Shown: one piece after another, positions 15,447 through 25,389 of the stretch
How the letters are laid out: the number at the start of each line of letters is the position of its first letter
Numbering within the stretch: position 1 is the stretch's first letter
DNA from: Candidatus Bipolaricaulota bacterium
GTDB taxonomy: Bacteria; Bipolaricaulota; Bipolaricaulia; RBG-16-55-9; DRXL01
DNA length: 45,534 nt
Direction: 5' to 3'
Assembly: GCA_025061735.1 (NCBI GenBank)
Contig: JANXAU010000048.1
Span: 1-45,534 of the forward strand
Position numbers and translations under genes: made by a program
Notes under the pieces: generated by a model
Seen by the model: the letters and a program-made list of their open reading frames with translations, nothing else
Databases searched by the model: none
Told to the model about the DNA's origin: nothing

Positions 15447-15843
15447 TCAGATGGCAGATCTCTTCTAAGGAGCGCTGGGTCGTCGTGCGCACCACCGAGT
15501 GGATCGTCCCGCCGCCGTCGTTCTCGTACCGGGGCAGAATGTGAATGTGCAGATGGGGCACGACCTGTCCGGCGGCTTTGCCGTTGTTGATCCCGATGGT
15601 CGTTGCGGGAGCGCCGAGAGCCTTTTCGAGCTTCTCCGTGACGGCACGTACAGCGTGAGCGACTTTGGCCGTCAGATCGGGATGGAGGTCTTGCAGGCGC
15701 TCGCAGTGCGCCTTGGGGATGACGAGCGTGTGGCCCTCCACGAGCGGGAAGATGTCCAAGAAGGCCAGAGTGTCGGAATCTTCATAGACTTTATACGCTG
15801 AGCGCTCACCGCGCACGATCTGACAGAAGATACAATCGGCCAT
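15430..15843 (-). CDS. HIT-family nucleotide hydrolase/transferase
   Basis: A HinT-like protein of 137 residues with the histidine triad HLHIHILP near residue 98 and the N-terminal zinc-type pair CIFC. HIT proteins split nucleoside phosphoramidates or related adenylates. Two adjacent ATGs exist (15846 and 15843); AGGAGG is better spaced for the second. It follows tyrS by 18 bp and is probably in the same operon. Confidence 0.93.
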   Translation of the reverse strand: MADCIFCQIVRGERSAYKVYEDSDTLAFLDIFPLVEGHTLVIPKAHCERLQDLHPDLTAKVAHAVRAVTEKLEKALGAPATTIGINNGKAAGQVVPHLHIHILPRYENDGGGTIHSVVRTTTQRSLEEICHLIAKAR

Positions 15844-15861
15844 CATCTGCCTCCTTCTCTG

Positions 15862-17064
15862 CTATTGGATATACAGCTCTGCAAACGTGTGCTTGCCCAC
15901 CTTGACGAGCAACCCGTCCCGAAAGGGCACATCTTGGTCGGTTCGGACGATCTTCACGCCGTCTACTTCGACCGCTCCTTGCTCGATCAGGCGCTTCGCT
16001 TCCGAGCGGCTCTTGGCCAACGGCGCGATCAAATCAACGATCCAGACGGTGCCGTTGGGCTTGAGCGCGCTTCTGTCGAGATGGACTTTTGGCACCTCGG
16101 TTGGGCGCTCTTTGCGCGCGAAGACGCGCTCAAATTCTGCCAGCGCCGCATCGGCCGCGGCCTGGCCGTGATAACGCGTCACGATCGCGTGGGCGAGCCT
16201 TTGCTTCTGCTCCTTGGGATGGAGCTTTTTGAGCGCTTCCCAATCCAGATCGGTCATGAACGTCACGTAGCGCTCGATGAGCGTGTCGGGGATCGACATG
16301 AGCTTGCCGAACATCTCGTGAGGCGGTTCGGTAACGCCTACGTAGTTGCCAAAGCTCTTGCTCATCTTCTTGACGCCATCTATACCCTCCAAGACCGGCG
16401 CGGCGATAAAACAGACCTGAGGCTCCTGCCCGTAGCGCTCTTGGATGGCGCGCCCGATCAAGAGATTGAACCGCTGGTCTTCGCCGCCCAGCTCGACGTC
16501 GGCCTGAATCGCCACCGAATCGTACGCTTGGGCCAGGGGGTAGAGAAATTCGACGATGCTGATGGGCGTACCCGCCTGAAAGCGCTTGGCGAAGTCCTCG
16601 CGCTCCAGCATCGCCGCGACGGTGTAGCGCGAAGCCAGCTCCAGGAGCTTGTCAAAGCTCATCCCCTCCAGCCATTCGGAGTTGTAGCGAAACTCCAGAC
16701 GCTCCGGATCGAGAATCTTGAGCGCTTGCTCCTTGTAGCGCTGCATGTTCGCTTCGATCTCGGCTTTGGAGAGCATCTTGCGCTGGGCGCTGCGCCCGGA
16801 GGGGTCGCCGATGCGGGCCGTAAAGTCCCCGATGATCAAGACCGCGGTGTGGCCGCAGTCCTGAAAGTCGCGCAGCTTCTGCAAGACAACCCCAATGGCG
16901 ATGTGAATATCCGGACTGGTGGGGTCCACGCCGAGCTTGACCCTGAGAGGCTTGCCGGTGCGCGCCGCGCGCTCCAGCTTCTTGACCAGATCCGCCTCCG
17001 GGATGATCTCTACGGCTCGGCGCTTGAGCCGCCGCAGCTGCTCCTCTACCGACAGGGTCTTCAT
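15862..17064 (-). CDS. tyrS: tyrosyl-tRNA synthetase (TyrZ-like)
   Basis: A 400-residue class I synthetase that charges tRNA-Tyr. KMSKS is intact, as are IGDFTARIGDPSG and the Tyr-site region QAYDSVAIQ. The C-terminus is an S4-type RNA-binding domain (about 335-395; SRSEAKRLIEQG). The HIGH motif is unusual: the sequence is DIHIAIG, so the second His of HIGH is Ile and the Gly is Ala. Reading frame and surroundings are clean, so a frameshift is unlikely. It is 15 bp downstream of the DUF35 genes and may be read from their promoter. Confidence 0.93.
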   Translation of the reverse strand: MKTLSVEEQLRRLKRRAVEIIPEADLVKKLERAARTGKPLRVKLGVDPTSPDIHIAIGVVLQKLRDFQDCGHTAVLIIGDFTARIGDPSGRSAQRKMLSKAEIEANMQRYKEQALKILDPERLEFRYNSEWLEGMSFDKLLELASRYTVAAMLEREDFAKRFQAGTPISIVEFLYPLAQAYDSVAIQADVELGGEDQRFNLLIGRAIQERYGQEPQVCFIAAPVLEGIDGVKKMSKSFGNYVGVTEPPHEMFGKLMSIPDTLIERYVTFMTDLDWEALKKLHPKEQKQRLAHAIVTRYHGQAAADAALAEFERVFARKERPTEVPKVHLDRSALKPNGTVWIVDLIAPLAKSRSEAKRLIEQGAVEVDGVKIVRTDQDVPFRDGLLVKVGKHTFAELYIQ

Positions 17065-17079
17065 GCTGGCCCGCCCTGG

Positions 17080-17547
17080 CTACTTCACAGGCTTGAAGTA
17101 AAGAATATCGGTGATCTTGCCCTCGCGCTGGGGCTTCAAGACGGCTTCGACTTCTAAGCCCACGCAGATTTTTTCTGGCGCGATCTCGCCCAGCTTATGC
17201 AAGAGAGGCGTCGTGCGCGGGCCAAGGCTGATCAGAGCGAAGCTCTCCGGGGGATCTAAGCGCTGGCCCGCCTTGTCGTAGTGCGCTACCGTAAACGCCA
17301 CGACGCAACCGCGCTTGCCCATGTCTTTGTGTTCTGTTAGTTCAGCAAAGCAGCGCTCGCAGTAGATTCTCGGGGGCACATACGTCAGATTGCAGGTGGC
17401 GCAGTGTGCTCCGACGATCTTGCCCTCGTCGCGCAGGGCGACGAAAAATTTTTCGCCCGCGATGCCCGCGCTGTAATAATAGTGATCGGCCTCCATGTCG
17501 CCTATCCAATGGCGAATCTCTGAAGATTTCTCGATGCGTTCGAGCAT
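17080..17547 (-). CDS. DUF35 zinc-ribbon/OB-fold protein (second copy)
   Basis: A 155-residue protein with a helical N-terminus (about 1-45), a rubredoxin-like zinc ribbon (CATC, then CERC) and an OB-fold domain. Proteins of this type bind thiolases or thiolase-like enzymes and seem to help hold or present CoA thioesters, as in the archaeal thiolase/HMG-CoA synthase complex and in Ltp2-type aldolases. The ATG at 17547 is preferred over the upstream GTG at 17562 because AGGAG is 6 nt from it. It follows the first DUF35 gene by 11 bp, the last of four genes that likely form two enzyme complexes. Confidence 0.85.
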   Translation of the reverse strand: MLERIEKSSEIRHWIGDMEADHYYYSAGIAGEKFFVALRDEGKIVGAHCATCNLTYVPPRIYCERCFAELTEHKDMGKRGCVVAFTVAHYDKAGQRLDPPESFALISLGPRTTPLLHKLGEIAPEKICVGLEVEAVLKPQREGKITDILYFKPVK

Positions 17548-17558
17548 GGTCGTCTCCT

Positions 17559-18080
17559 TCACTTCTTGCGTGGCCGGAAGTATTTGATATCCAAGATCGA
17601 GCCGACGCGCTCGTTCTGGGGCTTCCAGACCGGCTCAACGGGCATCCCGATCTTCAGCTCTTCGGGCTTCATCTCGCCAAAGTAGTGCATGATCCCGCAA
17701 TCGGGCGGCGCGCCGTCGAACGCCACCGTCCCGACTAAAATCGGCTCTTTGATGCGATTGGCGTTCTGGTCGATATACGAGATCGAGAAGGTCTCGACGA
17801 CGGCCGTTCCCGGCAGATAGACCCACTCGGTCGTGGGTTTAAAACACCGCTCGCAGAACATTCTAGGGGGTACGAGCACGCGATCACACTGGGCACAGAG
17901 CCGCCCGATGATCTTCCCGTTCTTGAGTTCTTCTAAGAAACGGCTCATCGCGGTGCCTGCGGCCCAGGCGTACTTGGCCGGGGCCTTCGCGCGAATGTGT
18001 GGAATCTTCTCCATCTCGTTGGCTTCTAAGGGCTTGCCCCTCGGGTTGAAGGGCGGGCCGAATTTGTCTTTCTTTGTCAT
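17559..18080 (-). CDS. DUF35 zinc-ribbon/OB-fold protein (first copy)
   Basis: A 173-residue relative of the neighbour at 17080-17547. The zinc ribbon is CAQC...CERC and the OB-fold follows (TAVVETFSISYID onward). The start at 18080 has GAGGAGG eight bases upstream; a longer frame adds a charged segment that overlaps the preceding gene and looks non-coding. The ribosome binding site lies inside the 3' end of the thiolase-like gene, which implies coupling. The pairing with a thiolase-like protein is the typical arrangement for this family. Confidence 0.85.
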   Translation of the reverse strand: MTKKDKFGPPFNPRGKPLEANEMEKIPHIRAKAPAKYAWAAGTAMSRFLEELKNGKIIGRLCAQCDRVLVPPRMFCERCFKPTTEWVYLPGTAVVETFSISYIDQNANRIKEPILVGTVAFDGAPPDCGIMHYFGEMKPEELKIGMPVEPVWKPQNERVGSILDIKYFRPRKK

Positions 18081-18082
18081 CG

Positions 18083-19264
18083 CTATCGCCTCCTCATCAC
18101 GACGACCGAGCTGACTTGCATCAAGTCTCCCCAAGCTTGGGCGACCCCGGTTCTCACGTCTTTCTTCACTTGGCGCGGGCCGGCCTTGCCCGCCAACTGC
18201 CAGTACAGCTCGCCGATCTTGATGCCCAACGCCGCGGCAATGGGGTTGCCCACGCCCAGCAGTCCTCCGCTGGGGCAGACGGGGAACTCCCCGTCGCGTT
18301 GCGTCTTGCCCTCGCGCGTCATGATCGCCGCTTCGCCGGGTTCGGCGAGCAGCAGCCCTTCTAAGTGCTGCAACTCTTTGTAATCGAACGGGTCATACGG
18401 CTCGGCGAAGTCTATCTCTTTTCTGGGGTCTTTGATGCCAGCCATCTCGTAGGCCATCTTCGCTGCCCGCGCCACGAACTTCGGGAACGCCAAATCGCGA
18501 TTCGTCCACATCGTCGTGTCGATGCACCAGCCGACGCCGTCGATCCAGACGGGCGTGTCGGTGTGCTCGTAAGCGACGTCTTCGCTGACGAGCACGATCG
18601 CCGCCGCACCGTCTGAGGGCGGGCTGATGTCTAGTCTTCGCACGGGCAGGGCCATCGGCTCGGAGTTGAGCACGTCTTCTAGTGTGATATTGGGATCGGC
18701 AAGTTGGGCGCACGGGTGCCCCACGGCGTTGCGCTTGTTCTTCACGGCGACCAGCGCGATGTCTTCATAGCGCACGTTGTATTTGTACATATAGCGCTGC
18801 ATCTCCATGGAGAAGATCCAGACGAGATTGGGCTTTAACGGTCTATCTAAGATGGGGTCCCAGATGTGGCCGAAGGCGCTCTGGGCGTGGGGCTGCACCG
18901 AAGACATCTTCTCCTCGCAGACGACCAAGACCCTCTGGAACATCCCCGAAGCGACGTGCCACCAGCCCGCAATGGGCGCGAAGACCGCCGTTCCGCCGCC
19001 AATGAAGACGCGCATATAGGGCTTGTTCGTGCCCCCGGCGCCATCGAGGAGCCAGTCGCCCTTTTTGTGGACGCCATCGAAGGCATCGGGAGCAGACCCC
19101 ATAATCACTGCGTCAATGTCTTGCAGGGTGAGCCCGGCCTCGTCGAGGGCCATCTTGGCCGCTTCCCAGGCCATCTCTTTGCCCGTCTCTTGAAGCCTGC
19201 GCGCGAAGACGGTCATCCCCGCGCCGACGACCGCCACATCTTTGCGAATCTTCTTCAGATTCAT
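18083..19264 (-). CDS. thiolase-like protein lacking the catalytic Cys (copy B)
   Basis: A 393-residue protein of the SCP2/archaeal thiolase superfamily. In this family the nucleophilic Cys sits in an ACASGG-like motif; the matching segment here is IGGGTAVF (about 88-95), with Gly at the Cys position. The C-terminal GGHP motif is GVGNP, so the His is Asn. It is therefore unlikely to be a normal thiolase. Known Cys-less relatives such as Ltp2 are retro-aldolases acting on CoA esters with a DUF35 partner, which fits the DUF35 genes downstream. The substrate is unknown. It starts 3 bp after the neighbour's stop codon. Confidence 0.82.
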   Translation of the reverse strand: MNLKKIRKDVAVVGAGMTVFARRLQETGKEMAWEAAKMALDEAGLTLQDIDAVIMGSAPDAFDGVHKKGDWLLDGAGGTNKPYMRVFIGGGTAVFAPIAGWWHVASGMFQRVLVVCEEKMSSVQPHAQSAFGHIWDPILDRPLKPNLVWIFSMEMQRYMYKYNVRYEDIALVAVKNKRNAVGHPCAQLADPNITLEDVLNSEPMALPVRRLDISPPSDGAAAIVLVSEDVAYEHTDTPVWIDGVGWCIDTTMWTNRDLAFPKFVARAAKMAYEMAGIKDPRKEIDFAEPYDPFDYKELQHLEGLLLAEPGEAAIMTREGKTQRDGEFPVCPSGGLLGVGNPIAAALGIKIGELYWQLAGKAGPRQVKKDVRTGVAQAWGDLMQVSSVVVMRRR

Positions 19265-19267
19265 AGA

Positions 19268-20434
19268 TTAATCCCTCCGTGCAAAGACCGCAACGGCTCC
19301 GGTCCCGTGCGGCAATCCCCGCCACGACTGAGCGACTCCCACGCGTGCGTTGGGCACCTGGCGCGCCCCGGCTTCGCCGCGCAATTGCAAGACGATCTCC
19401 AGCGCGCGCTGCAACGCCGAAGCCTCCAGCAGATCGCCACACCCCAGCGAGCCGCCGCTGAGATTGACTTTCAATTCGCCATCGAGGCCCAAAGCCCCAG
19501 ACTGCGCCAGCCAGCCCGCTTCTCCTGGGCGAGCGAACCCTAACGCTTCCAAGTGCTGTAACTCTTTGAACGCAAAACGGTCTTCGACTTCGATGACGTC
19601 GATCTGTCTTCTGGGGTCTGTGATCCCTGCTTGGCGATACGCCAGCTGCGCGGCACGCCGCGCGTAGCCCGCATCGGCGCTACGGGCCGAAATCCACGGC
19701 GACTCCGACGACCAGCCGATCCCCTCTAAGTAAACCAACGGCTTCTTCGTAATCCGTCGCGCGATCTCTTCGGCCGCTAGGACAAAGACGATAGAGCCAT
19801 CGGCCCGTGAGGCGATCTCCCACTTTTTCAACGGGCTGAACGCATAGCCCGAGCGATAGATCTCCTGAAGCCCGATGCGCGCTCCATAGGGCGCTAACGG
19901 GTTGCTCAGGGCTTGGCGACGGTTCTGCACCGCGACGAACGCGCATTGCTCTTCGGTGGTCCCGGTCGCGTGCAGATAGAGATTCATTTCTAGACCCGCG
20001 ACATAATACGGGTGCACGTTGCGCTCGGCCGAGAGCGGGCGCTCGTAGATGGGATCAAACGCCATCTCGACGACATGCTCATACGTCAGCAGCTCCGAGA
20101 CTTTACTGTGGGCTTCCACAACGACGATGTTGAACATCCCCGTCTTGATCTGCATATACGCGTTGGCCAGCCCTTGCAGACCGTCTCCGGTGACGGTCAT
20201 CATGGGGCGCATCACGGCTCCCAACTGATCGGGCGTGAACTCATCGAAGATCGAGAAGCCCTCCCAGAAGTCTTCGGCGCACGTGATGAAGCTATCCACG
20301 TCGCGTCGCGGGTCGATCTGGGCATCTGCGTAGGCCTTGACCGCGGCGTCGTACATCAGCTCTTTCCAATTGACTTCGGGGGTCTGGCTGGTAAACGCCG
20401 TCGCACCCACCCCCAAGACGACTACGTCGCGCAT
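19268..20434 (-). CDS. thiolase-like protein lacking the catalytic Cys (copy A)
   Basis: A 388-residue thiolase-superfamily protein, distantly related to its neighbour at 18083-19264. The nucleophile region reads MTVTGDGLQG (about 79-88), with Thr in place of Cys, and the C-terminal GGHP region is LGCGDLLEA, with no His. Both catalytic residues of ordinary thiolases are thus absent. VEDRFAFKELQHLEALG resembles the conserved helix region of SCP2-type thiolases. It may form a heteromer with copy B or its own complex with one DUF35 protein. It has a strong ribosome binding site (AAGGAGG) and its own extended -10 promoter. Confidence 0.82.
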   Translation of the reverse strand: MRDVVVLGVGATAFTSQTPEVNWKELMYDAAVKAYADAQIDPRRDVDSFITCAEDFWEGFSIFDEFTPDQLGAVMRPMMTVTGDGLQGLANAYMQIKTGMFNIVVVEAHSKVSELLTYEHVVEMAFDPIYERPLSAERNVHPYYVAGLEMNLYLHATGTTEEQCAFVAVQNRRQALSNPLAPYGARIGLQEIYRSGYAFSPLKKWEIASRADGSIVFVLAAEEIARRITKKPLVYLEGIGWSSESPWISARSADAGYARRAAQLAYRQAGITDPRRQIDVIEVEDRFAFKELQHLEALGFARPGEAGWLAQSGALGLDGELKVNLSGGSLGCGDLLEASALQRALEIVLQLRGEAGARQVPNARVGVAQSWRGLPHGTGAVAVFARRD

Positions 20435-20467
20435 TCGTTGCCTCCTTAGCTTGGAAATCTTTGCGCT

Positions 20468-20476
20468 ATTATACCA
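20468..20476 (-). promoter_or_regulatory. extended -10 promoter for the thiolase-like/DUF35 genes
   Basis: TGGTATAAT on the minus strand, a perfect -10 with the TGN extension, 34 bp before the start of copy A. No good -35 is seen, as is usual for extended -10 promoters. It would let this block be expressed apart from fadA-fadN. Confidence 0.5.
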
Positions 20477-20485
20477 AACGCTTGT

Positions 20486-22894
20486 TCAGTTCCGCAGCGG
20501 CCTGCCCGTGGCGAGCATATGCTGGATGCGCTCTTGCGTCTTCTGCGTCCCGCACAGCGACAAGAACGCTTCGCGCTCTAAATCTAGCAAGTGTTGCTCG
20601 CTCACCTCTGTTCCCATCTCTACGTCGCCGCCGGTGAGCACGCGCGCTAGCTTTTGCGCCATCAACGCTTCGTGATCGGTGATGCGCTTGCCCCACTGAA
20701 AGTTCTTGATGGCAACTTGAAGTGCTGCATAGCCGGTGCGGCCCGTCACCTTGAGCTTGCGCGGTCGCGGTGGCTCATAGCCCATCATCGCCATCGCTAA
20801 GACGTCTCTCTTCGCGTCGGCGATCAAACGATCTCGGTTCATGGTGATTCTGTCGTCGCGGCGCAAAAAGCCGAGCTTTCTTGCTTCTTTCGCGCTGGTC
20901 GCAACTTTGGCCAGGCCGATCAGCTCGAAGACGCGCTGCAAGAACGGAAAGAGATCGATATTGGCGTCTTCTGGGAGATTCTCTAACTGGCGTGCCCAGA
21001 GTTCTTTGCATCCCCCCGCCGCGGGGATCACCCCCACGCCGAACTCCACTTGACCGATATACAGCTCGCCATGCGCTCGCACGCGCGGACAGTGCAGGAC
21101 GATCTCCGCGCCGCCGCCCAGCGTCATATTGAACGGCGCGGCGACAACGGGCTTCTCAAAATACTTGATCGCCATGTTCGCGTCTTGGAAGGCTTTGACC
21201 ATCTGGTCTAGCTGTTCCCAAGCCCCGCTCTGAATCGCCGCCAAGACCAACCCGATATTGGCCCCAACACAGAAGTTCTGGCCTTCGTTGCCGATCACCA
21301 AGCCGACAAGATCGCGCCGGCGCACCTCCTCCAGCGCCGTGCTGAGCATCGTGATGACGTCGGCATCTACGGTATTCATATACGTGTGAAACTCCAAACA
21401 CGCCACGCCATCCCCCAAATCTACCAACGACGCTCCAGCGTTCTCGGCGATCACGCGCTTTCTGTCTTCTTTGAGGTCGGAGAGCGCCAACACGCCCATC
21501 GGTTGAGGCAGCTCGCGATAGTCTCGCGCAAACAGATCAAAATAGAACTTCTTGCCCTCTCTCTTCTGGTAGAAGCTCTCACCGCGCGCTAAGAGATCTT
21601 CGACAAGCTTGGGGATTCTCTTGCCCTCGCGCCTCATGCGCTCGACCGACTCTCTGACCCCGATGGCATCCCACGTCTCAAACGGTCCCAGCTCCCAGTT
21701 GAATCCCCACTTCATGGCGTTGTCAATCGAGTAGATATCATCGGAGATCTCCGGGATGAGATGGGCCGTGTAGAGCAACGTCTCCGAGAGCACCTTCCAG
21801 GCGATCTGCCCCGCGCGGTCGTCCGAGTAGACGACGGTCTTGATCTTCTCACCGACGGAAGACTGCTGTCCGGCTTTGATCAGCGAGGGATACTCGAACT
21901 TCTCTTGGCGACGATAGTCTAACGTCTTGTAGTCGAAGACCCAGAACTCGCGCTTGCCGTTCACGGTCTTCTCTTGGTAGAAGCCCTTGCCGGTCTTGCG
22001 CCCCAGCAGTCCCGACGAGAGCATCTTCTCGATGAAGCCGGGCAGACGATAGATCTCGCGCATGGGATCGCTGGGCAGGCTCGTGTAGATATTTTTAATG
22101 ACGTCGGCCATGACGTCCAAGCCGACCAAATCTACGGTGCGAAAGACGGCACTCTTGGGACGCCCCAGCGCAGGCCCGAAGATCGCGTCGATCTCTTCGA
22201 CTTTGTAGTCCCCCTCTTGCATCGCTTTTAACAGATAACTGATCCCGAAGATCCCGATGCGATTGCAGATGAAATTGGGGGTATCTTTGGCCAAGACGAC
22301 GCCCTTGCCCAGGCGTCTCTCGGCGAAGTCCATCATAAATCTTAAGATGTCTGGATCGGTCTCCTCGCCGGGGACGATCTCCAAGAGCTTCATATAGCGC
22401 ACGGGGTTGAAGAAGTGCGTGATGAGCGCGTGCTTTTTTAGCTCAGGCGATGCCTTGGCCAGAATCGCCTTGAGCGCGATCCCAGAGGTGTTGGAGCTGA
22501 CGATAGAGTCTTTCTTTCGGAACTTTTCGATCTTGGCGAACGTCTCTTGTTTGACGTCGAGGCGCTCAAAGACGGCTTCGACGATCCAGTCGGCTTCGCC
22601 CAAGCGATCTAAGTTATCTTCGACGTTGCCAACGGTGATGAGCTGAGCGTCGTTGGGGTCGTAGAAGAGCGCGGGACTCGCTTTGAGCGCTCTTTGTAAT
22701 CCCGCGTTGACGATTCTGTTTCTCACGACAGGGTCTTGGAGTGTTAGACCCTTGGCTTTCTCTTCAGGGGTCAACTCTTTGGGGACGATGTCCAACAGAT
22801 GGGTCTTGATTCCCGCGCCCGCCAAGAGTGCGGCGATCCCCGCGCCCATCGTGCCCGCGCCTAAGACGGCTGCCGTCTTGATCTCACGCATCAT
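20486..22894 (-). CDS. fadN: 3-hydroxyacyl-CoA dehydrogenase/enoyl-CoA hydratase fusion (FadN-like)
   Basis: An 802-residue bifunctional beta-oxidation enzyme, close in length and domain order to B. subtilis FadN. The NAD-binding domain is first (GAGTMGAGIAAL near residue 12), followed by SSNTSGI and HFFNPVRYMK, then the C-terminal dehydrogenase helical domain. The crotonase domain is last (GQNFCVGANI, GGGAEIVL and EFGVGVIPAAGG, which keep the two acidic residues of hydratases). It hydrates enoyl-CoA and oxidises 3-hydroxyacyl-CoA. It lies 12 bp after fadA, so the pair supplies the second half of a beta-oxidation cycle. Two tandem ATGs open the gene. Confidence 0.92.
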   Translation of the reverse strand: MMREIKTAAVLGAGTMGAGIAALLAGAGIKTHLLDIVPKELTPEEKAKGLTLQDPVVRNRIVNAGLQRALKASPALFYDPNDAQLITVGNVEDNLDRLGEADWIVEAVFERLDVKQETFAKIEKFRKKDSIVSSNTSGIALKAILAKASPELKKHALITHFFNPVRYMKLLEIVPGEETDPDILRFMMDFAERRLGKGVVLAKDTPNFICNRIGIFGISYLLKAMQEGDYKVEEIDAIFGPALGRPKSAVFRTVDLVGLDVMADVIKNIYTSLPSDPMREIYRLPGFIEKMLSSGLLGRKTGKGFYQEKTVNGKREFWVFDYKTLDYRRQEKFEYPSLIKAGQQSSVGEKIKTVVYSDDRAGQIAWKVLSETLLYTAHLIPEISDDIYSIDNAMKWGFNWELGPFETWDAIGVRESVERMRREGKRIPKLVEDLLARGESFYQKREGKKFYFDLFARDYRELPQPMGVLALSDLKEDRKRVIAENAGASLVDLGDGVACLEFHTYMNTVDADVITMLSTALEEVRRRDLVGLVIGNEGQNFCVGANIGLVLAAIQSGAWEQLDQMVKAFQDANMAIKYFEKPVVAAPFNMTLGGGAEIVLHCPRVRAHGELYIGQVEFGVGVIPAAGGCKELWARQLENLPEDANIDLFPFLQRVFELIGLAKVATSAKEARKLGFLRRDDRITMNRDRLIADAKRDVLAMAMMGYEPPRPRKLKVTGRTGYAALQVAIKNFQWGKRITDHEALMAQKLARVLTGGDVEMGTEVSEQHLLDLEREAFLSLCGTQKTQERIQHMLATGRPLRN

Positions 22895-22906
22895 CGCTTG
22901 CCCCCT

Positions 22907-24055
22907 TTATATTCTCTCAAAGACCGCCGCCATCCCCTGGCCGCCGCCCACGCACATCGTCACCACGCCAAACTGCGCGTCTCTTCTAGGCATCTCGTGC
23001 ACCAGCGTCACCAGCAGCCGACAGCCCGACGACCCCAGCGCGTGCCCCAGCGCAATCGCCCCGCCGTTCACGTTGATCTTCTCCATCGGGAGATCGAGCT
23101 GTTGAATAACGGCGAGCGCTTGCGCGGCAAACGCTTCGTTGAACTCAAAGAGATCTATATCTTTGAGCGAGAGCTTGGCTTTCTGAAGGGCCTTGGGGAT
23201 CGCATAGACCGGGCCGATGCCCATGATCTCCGGGCGGACGCCCGCCGTCGCCGCCGCCACAAAGCGCGCCATCGGCTTCAAGCCCAGCGAGCGTGCCTTC
23301 TGCTTCGACGCGATGAGAACCGCCGAAGCGCCGTCGGTCAACGGGGACGAATTCCCCGGGGTCACCGTGCCACCCTCTTTGAACGCGGGCTTGAGCTGGG
23401 CTAACGCCTCCAGCGTCGTGTCTTCCCGGATCGTCTCGTCTATCTCGTGCGTGATCGTCTTGCCGTCTATTTGAACGGTGAGCGGGACGATCTCGTCTTT
23501 AAACCGCCCGGCCTTGGTGGCTCTTGCGGCCTTCATGTGAGACTCGTAAGCAAATCGGTCTTGGGCCTCGCGGGAGATCTTGTACTGCTCGGCCAAGTTC
23601 TCCGCGGTGATGCCCATGGGCGTATAGACTTCGGGATACTCTTCGGTGAGCTTGGGGTTGGGGCGCGGGGTGTGGCCGACCATCGGCACCATGCTCATCG
23701 ACTCGACGCCGCCAGCGATGATCAGATCGGCATCGCCATAGGCGATCTGATAGCAACCGTTGACCACCGATTCCAGTCCCGAGGCGCAGAAGCGATTGAT
23801 CGTCGCGGCGGTAGCCGTCTCGGGGATCTTCGCTAAAAACTGCGCGATGCGCGCGACGTTCATCCCCTGCTCGGCTTCGGGGATAGCACAGCCCAAGCGA
23901 ATATCTTCGATCTCCTTGGGATCTACGCCCGTGCGCTCAATCAGCGCGCTTAAGACGGCGGCGGCCATCTCATCGGGCCGGGTGTTCTTCAACACCCCCT
24001 TGACGGCTCGTCCTACGGCGCAGCGCGCTGCGCCGACGATGACCACTTCTCTCAT
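22907..24055 (-). CDS. fadA: acetyl-CoA acyltransferase (3-ketoacyl-CoA thiolase)
   Basis: A 382-residue classical thiolase with all three catalytic motifs: NRFCASGLES (nucleophilic Cys near residue 90), NGGAIALGHALG (His) and MCVGGGQG (second Cys). It splits 3-ketoacyl-CoA to acetyl-CoA and a shortened acyl-CoA. It is the first gene of the operon, with a strong ribosome binding site (AAGGAGGT) and an extended -10 promoter. Its intact active site contrasts with the two thiolase-like proteins downstream. Confidence 0.95.
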   Translation of the reverse strand: MREVVIVGAARCAVGRAVKGVLKNTRPDEMAAAVLSALIERTGVDPKEIEDIRLGCAIPEAEQGMNVARIAQFLAKIPETATAATINRFCASGLESVVNGCYQIAYGDADLIIAGGVESMSMVPMVGHTPRPNPKLTEEYPEVYTPMGITAENLAEQYKISREAQDRFAYESHMKAARATKAGRFKDEIVPLTVQIDGKTITHEIDETIREDTTLEALAQLKPAFKEGGTVTPGNSSPLTDGASAVLIASKQKARSLGLKPMARFVAAATAGVRPEIMGIGPVYAIPKALQKAKLSLKDIDLFEFNEAFAAQALAVIQQLDLPMEKINVNGGAIALGHALGSSGCRLLVTLVHEMPRRDAQFGVVTMCVGGGQGMAAVFERI

Positions 24056-24077
24056 AAGAAGACCTCCTTATAGTTTT

Positions 24078-24086
24078 AGTATACCA
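24078..24086 (-). promoter_or_regulatory. extended -10 promoter for fadA-fadN
   Basis: TGGTATACT on the minus strand, about 23 bp before the fadA start. It has the same TGG extension as the promoter at 20468-20476. Confidence 0.5.
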
Positions 24087-24129
24087 TAGGGAGGGGGAAT
24101 GAAAGCAAGACCGATCGGGGGAGAGACTT

Positions 24130-24158
24130 TTGACGCTCCGCTCCCGGTGTTATAAAAT
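24130..24158 (+). promoter_or_regulatory. promoter for the kbl-purB pair
   Basis: -35 TTGACG (24130-24135), 17-bp spacer, -10 TAAAAT (24153-24158). The ATG at 24187 follows AAGGAGGAG. It is divergent from the fadA promoter about 45 bp away. Confidence 0.6.
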
Positions 24159-24186
24159 GCCCGTGTGCATAAAGAAGGAGGAGATT

Positions 24187-25385
<1,199 letters not shown>

Positions 25386-25389
<4 letters not shown>

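Noticed and set aside
18083-20434. Two more FadA-type thiolases for beta-oxidation
   Set aside because: Both lack the nucleophilic Cys and catalytic His, so ordinary thiolase activity is unlikely.
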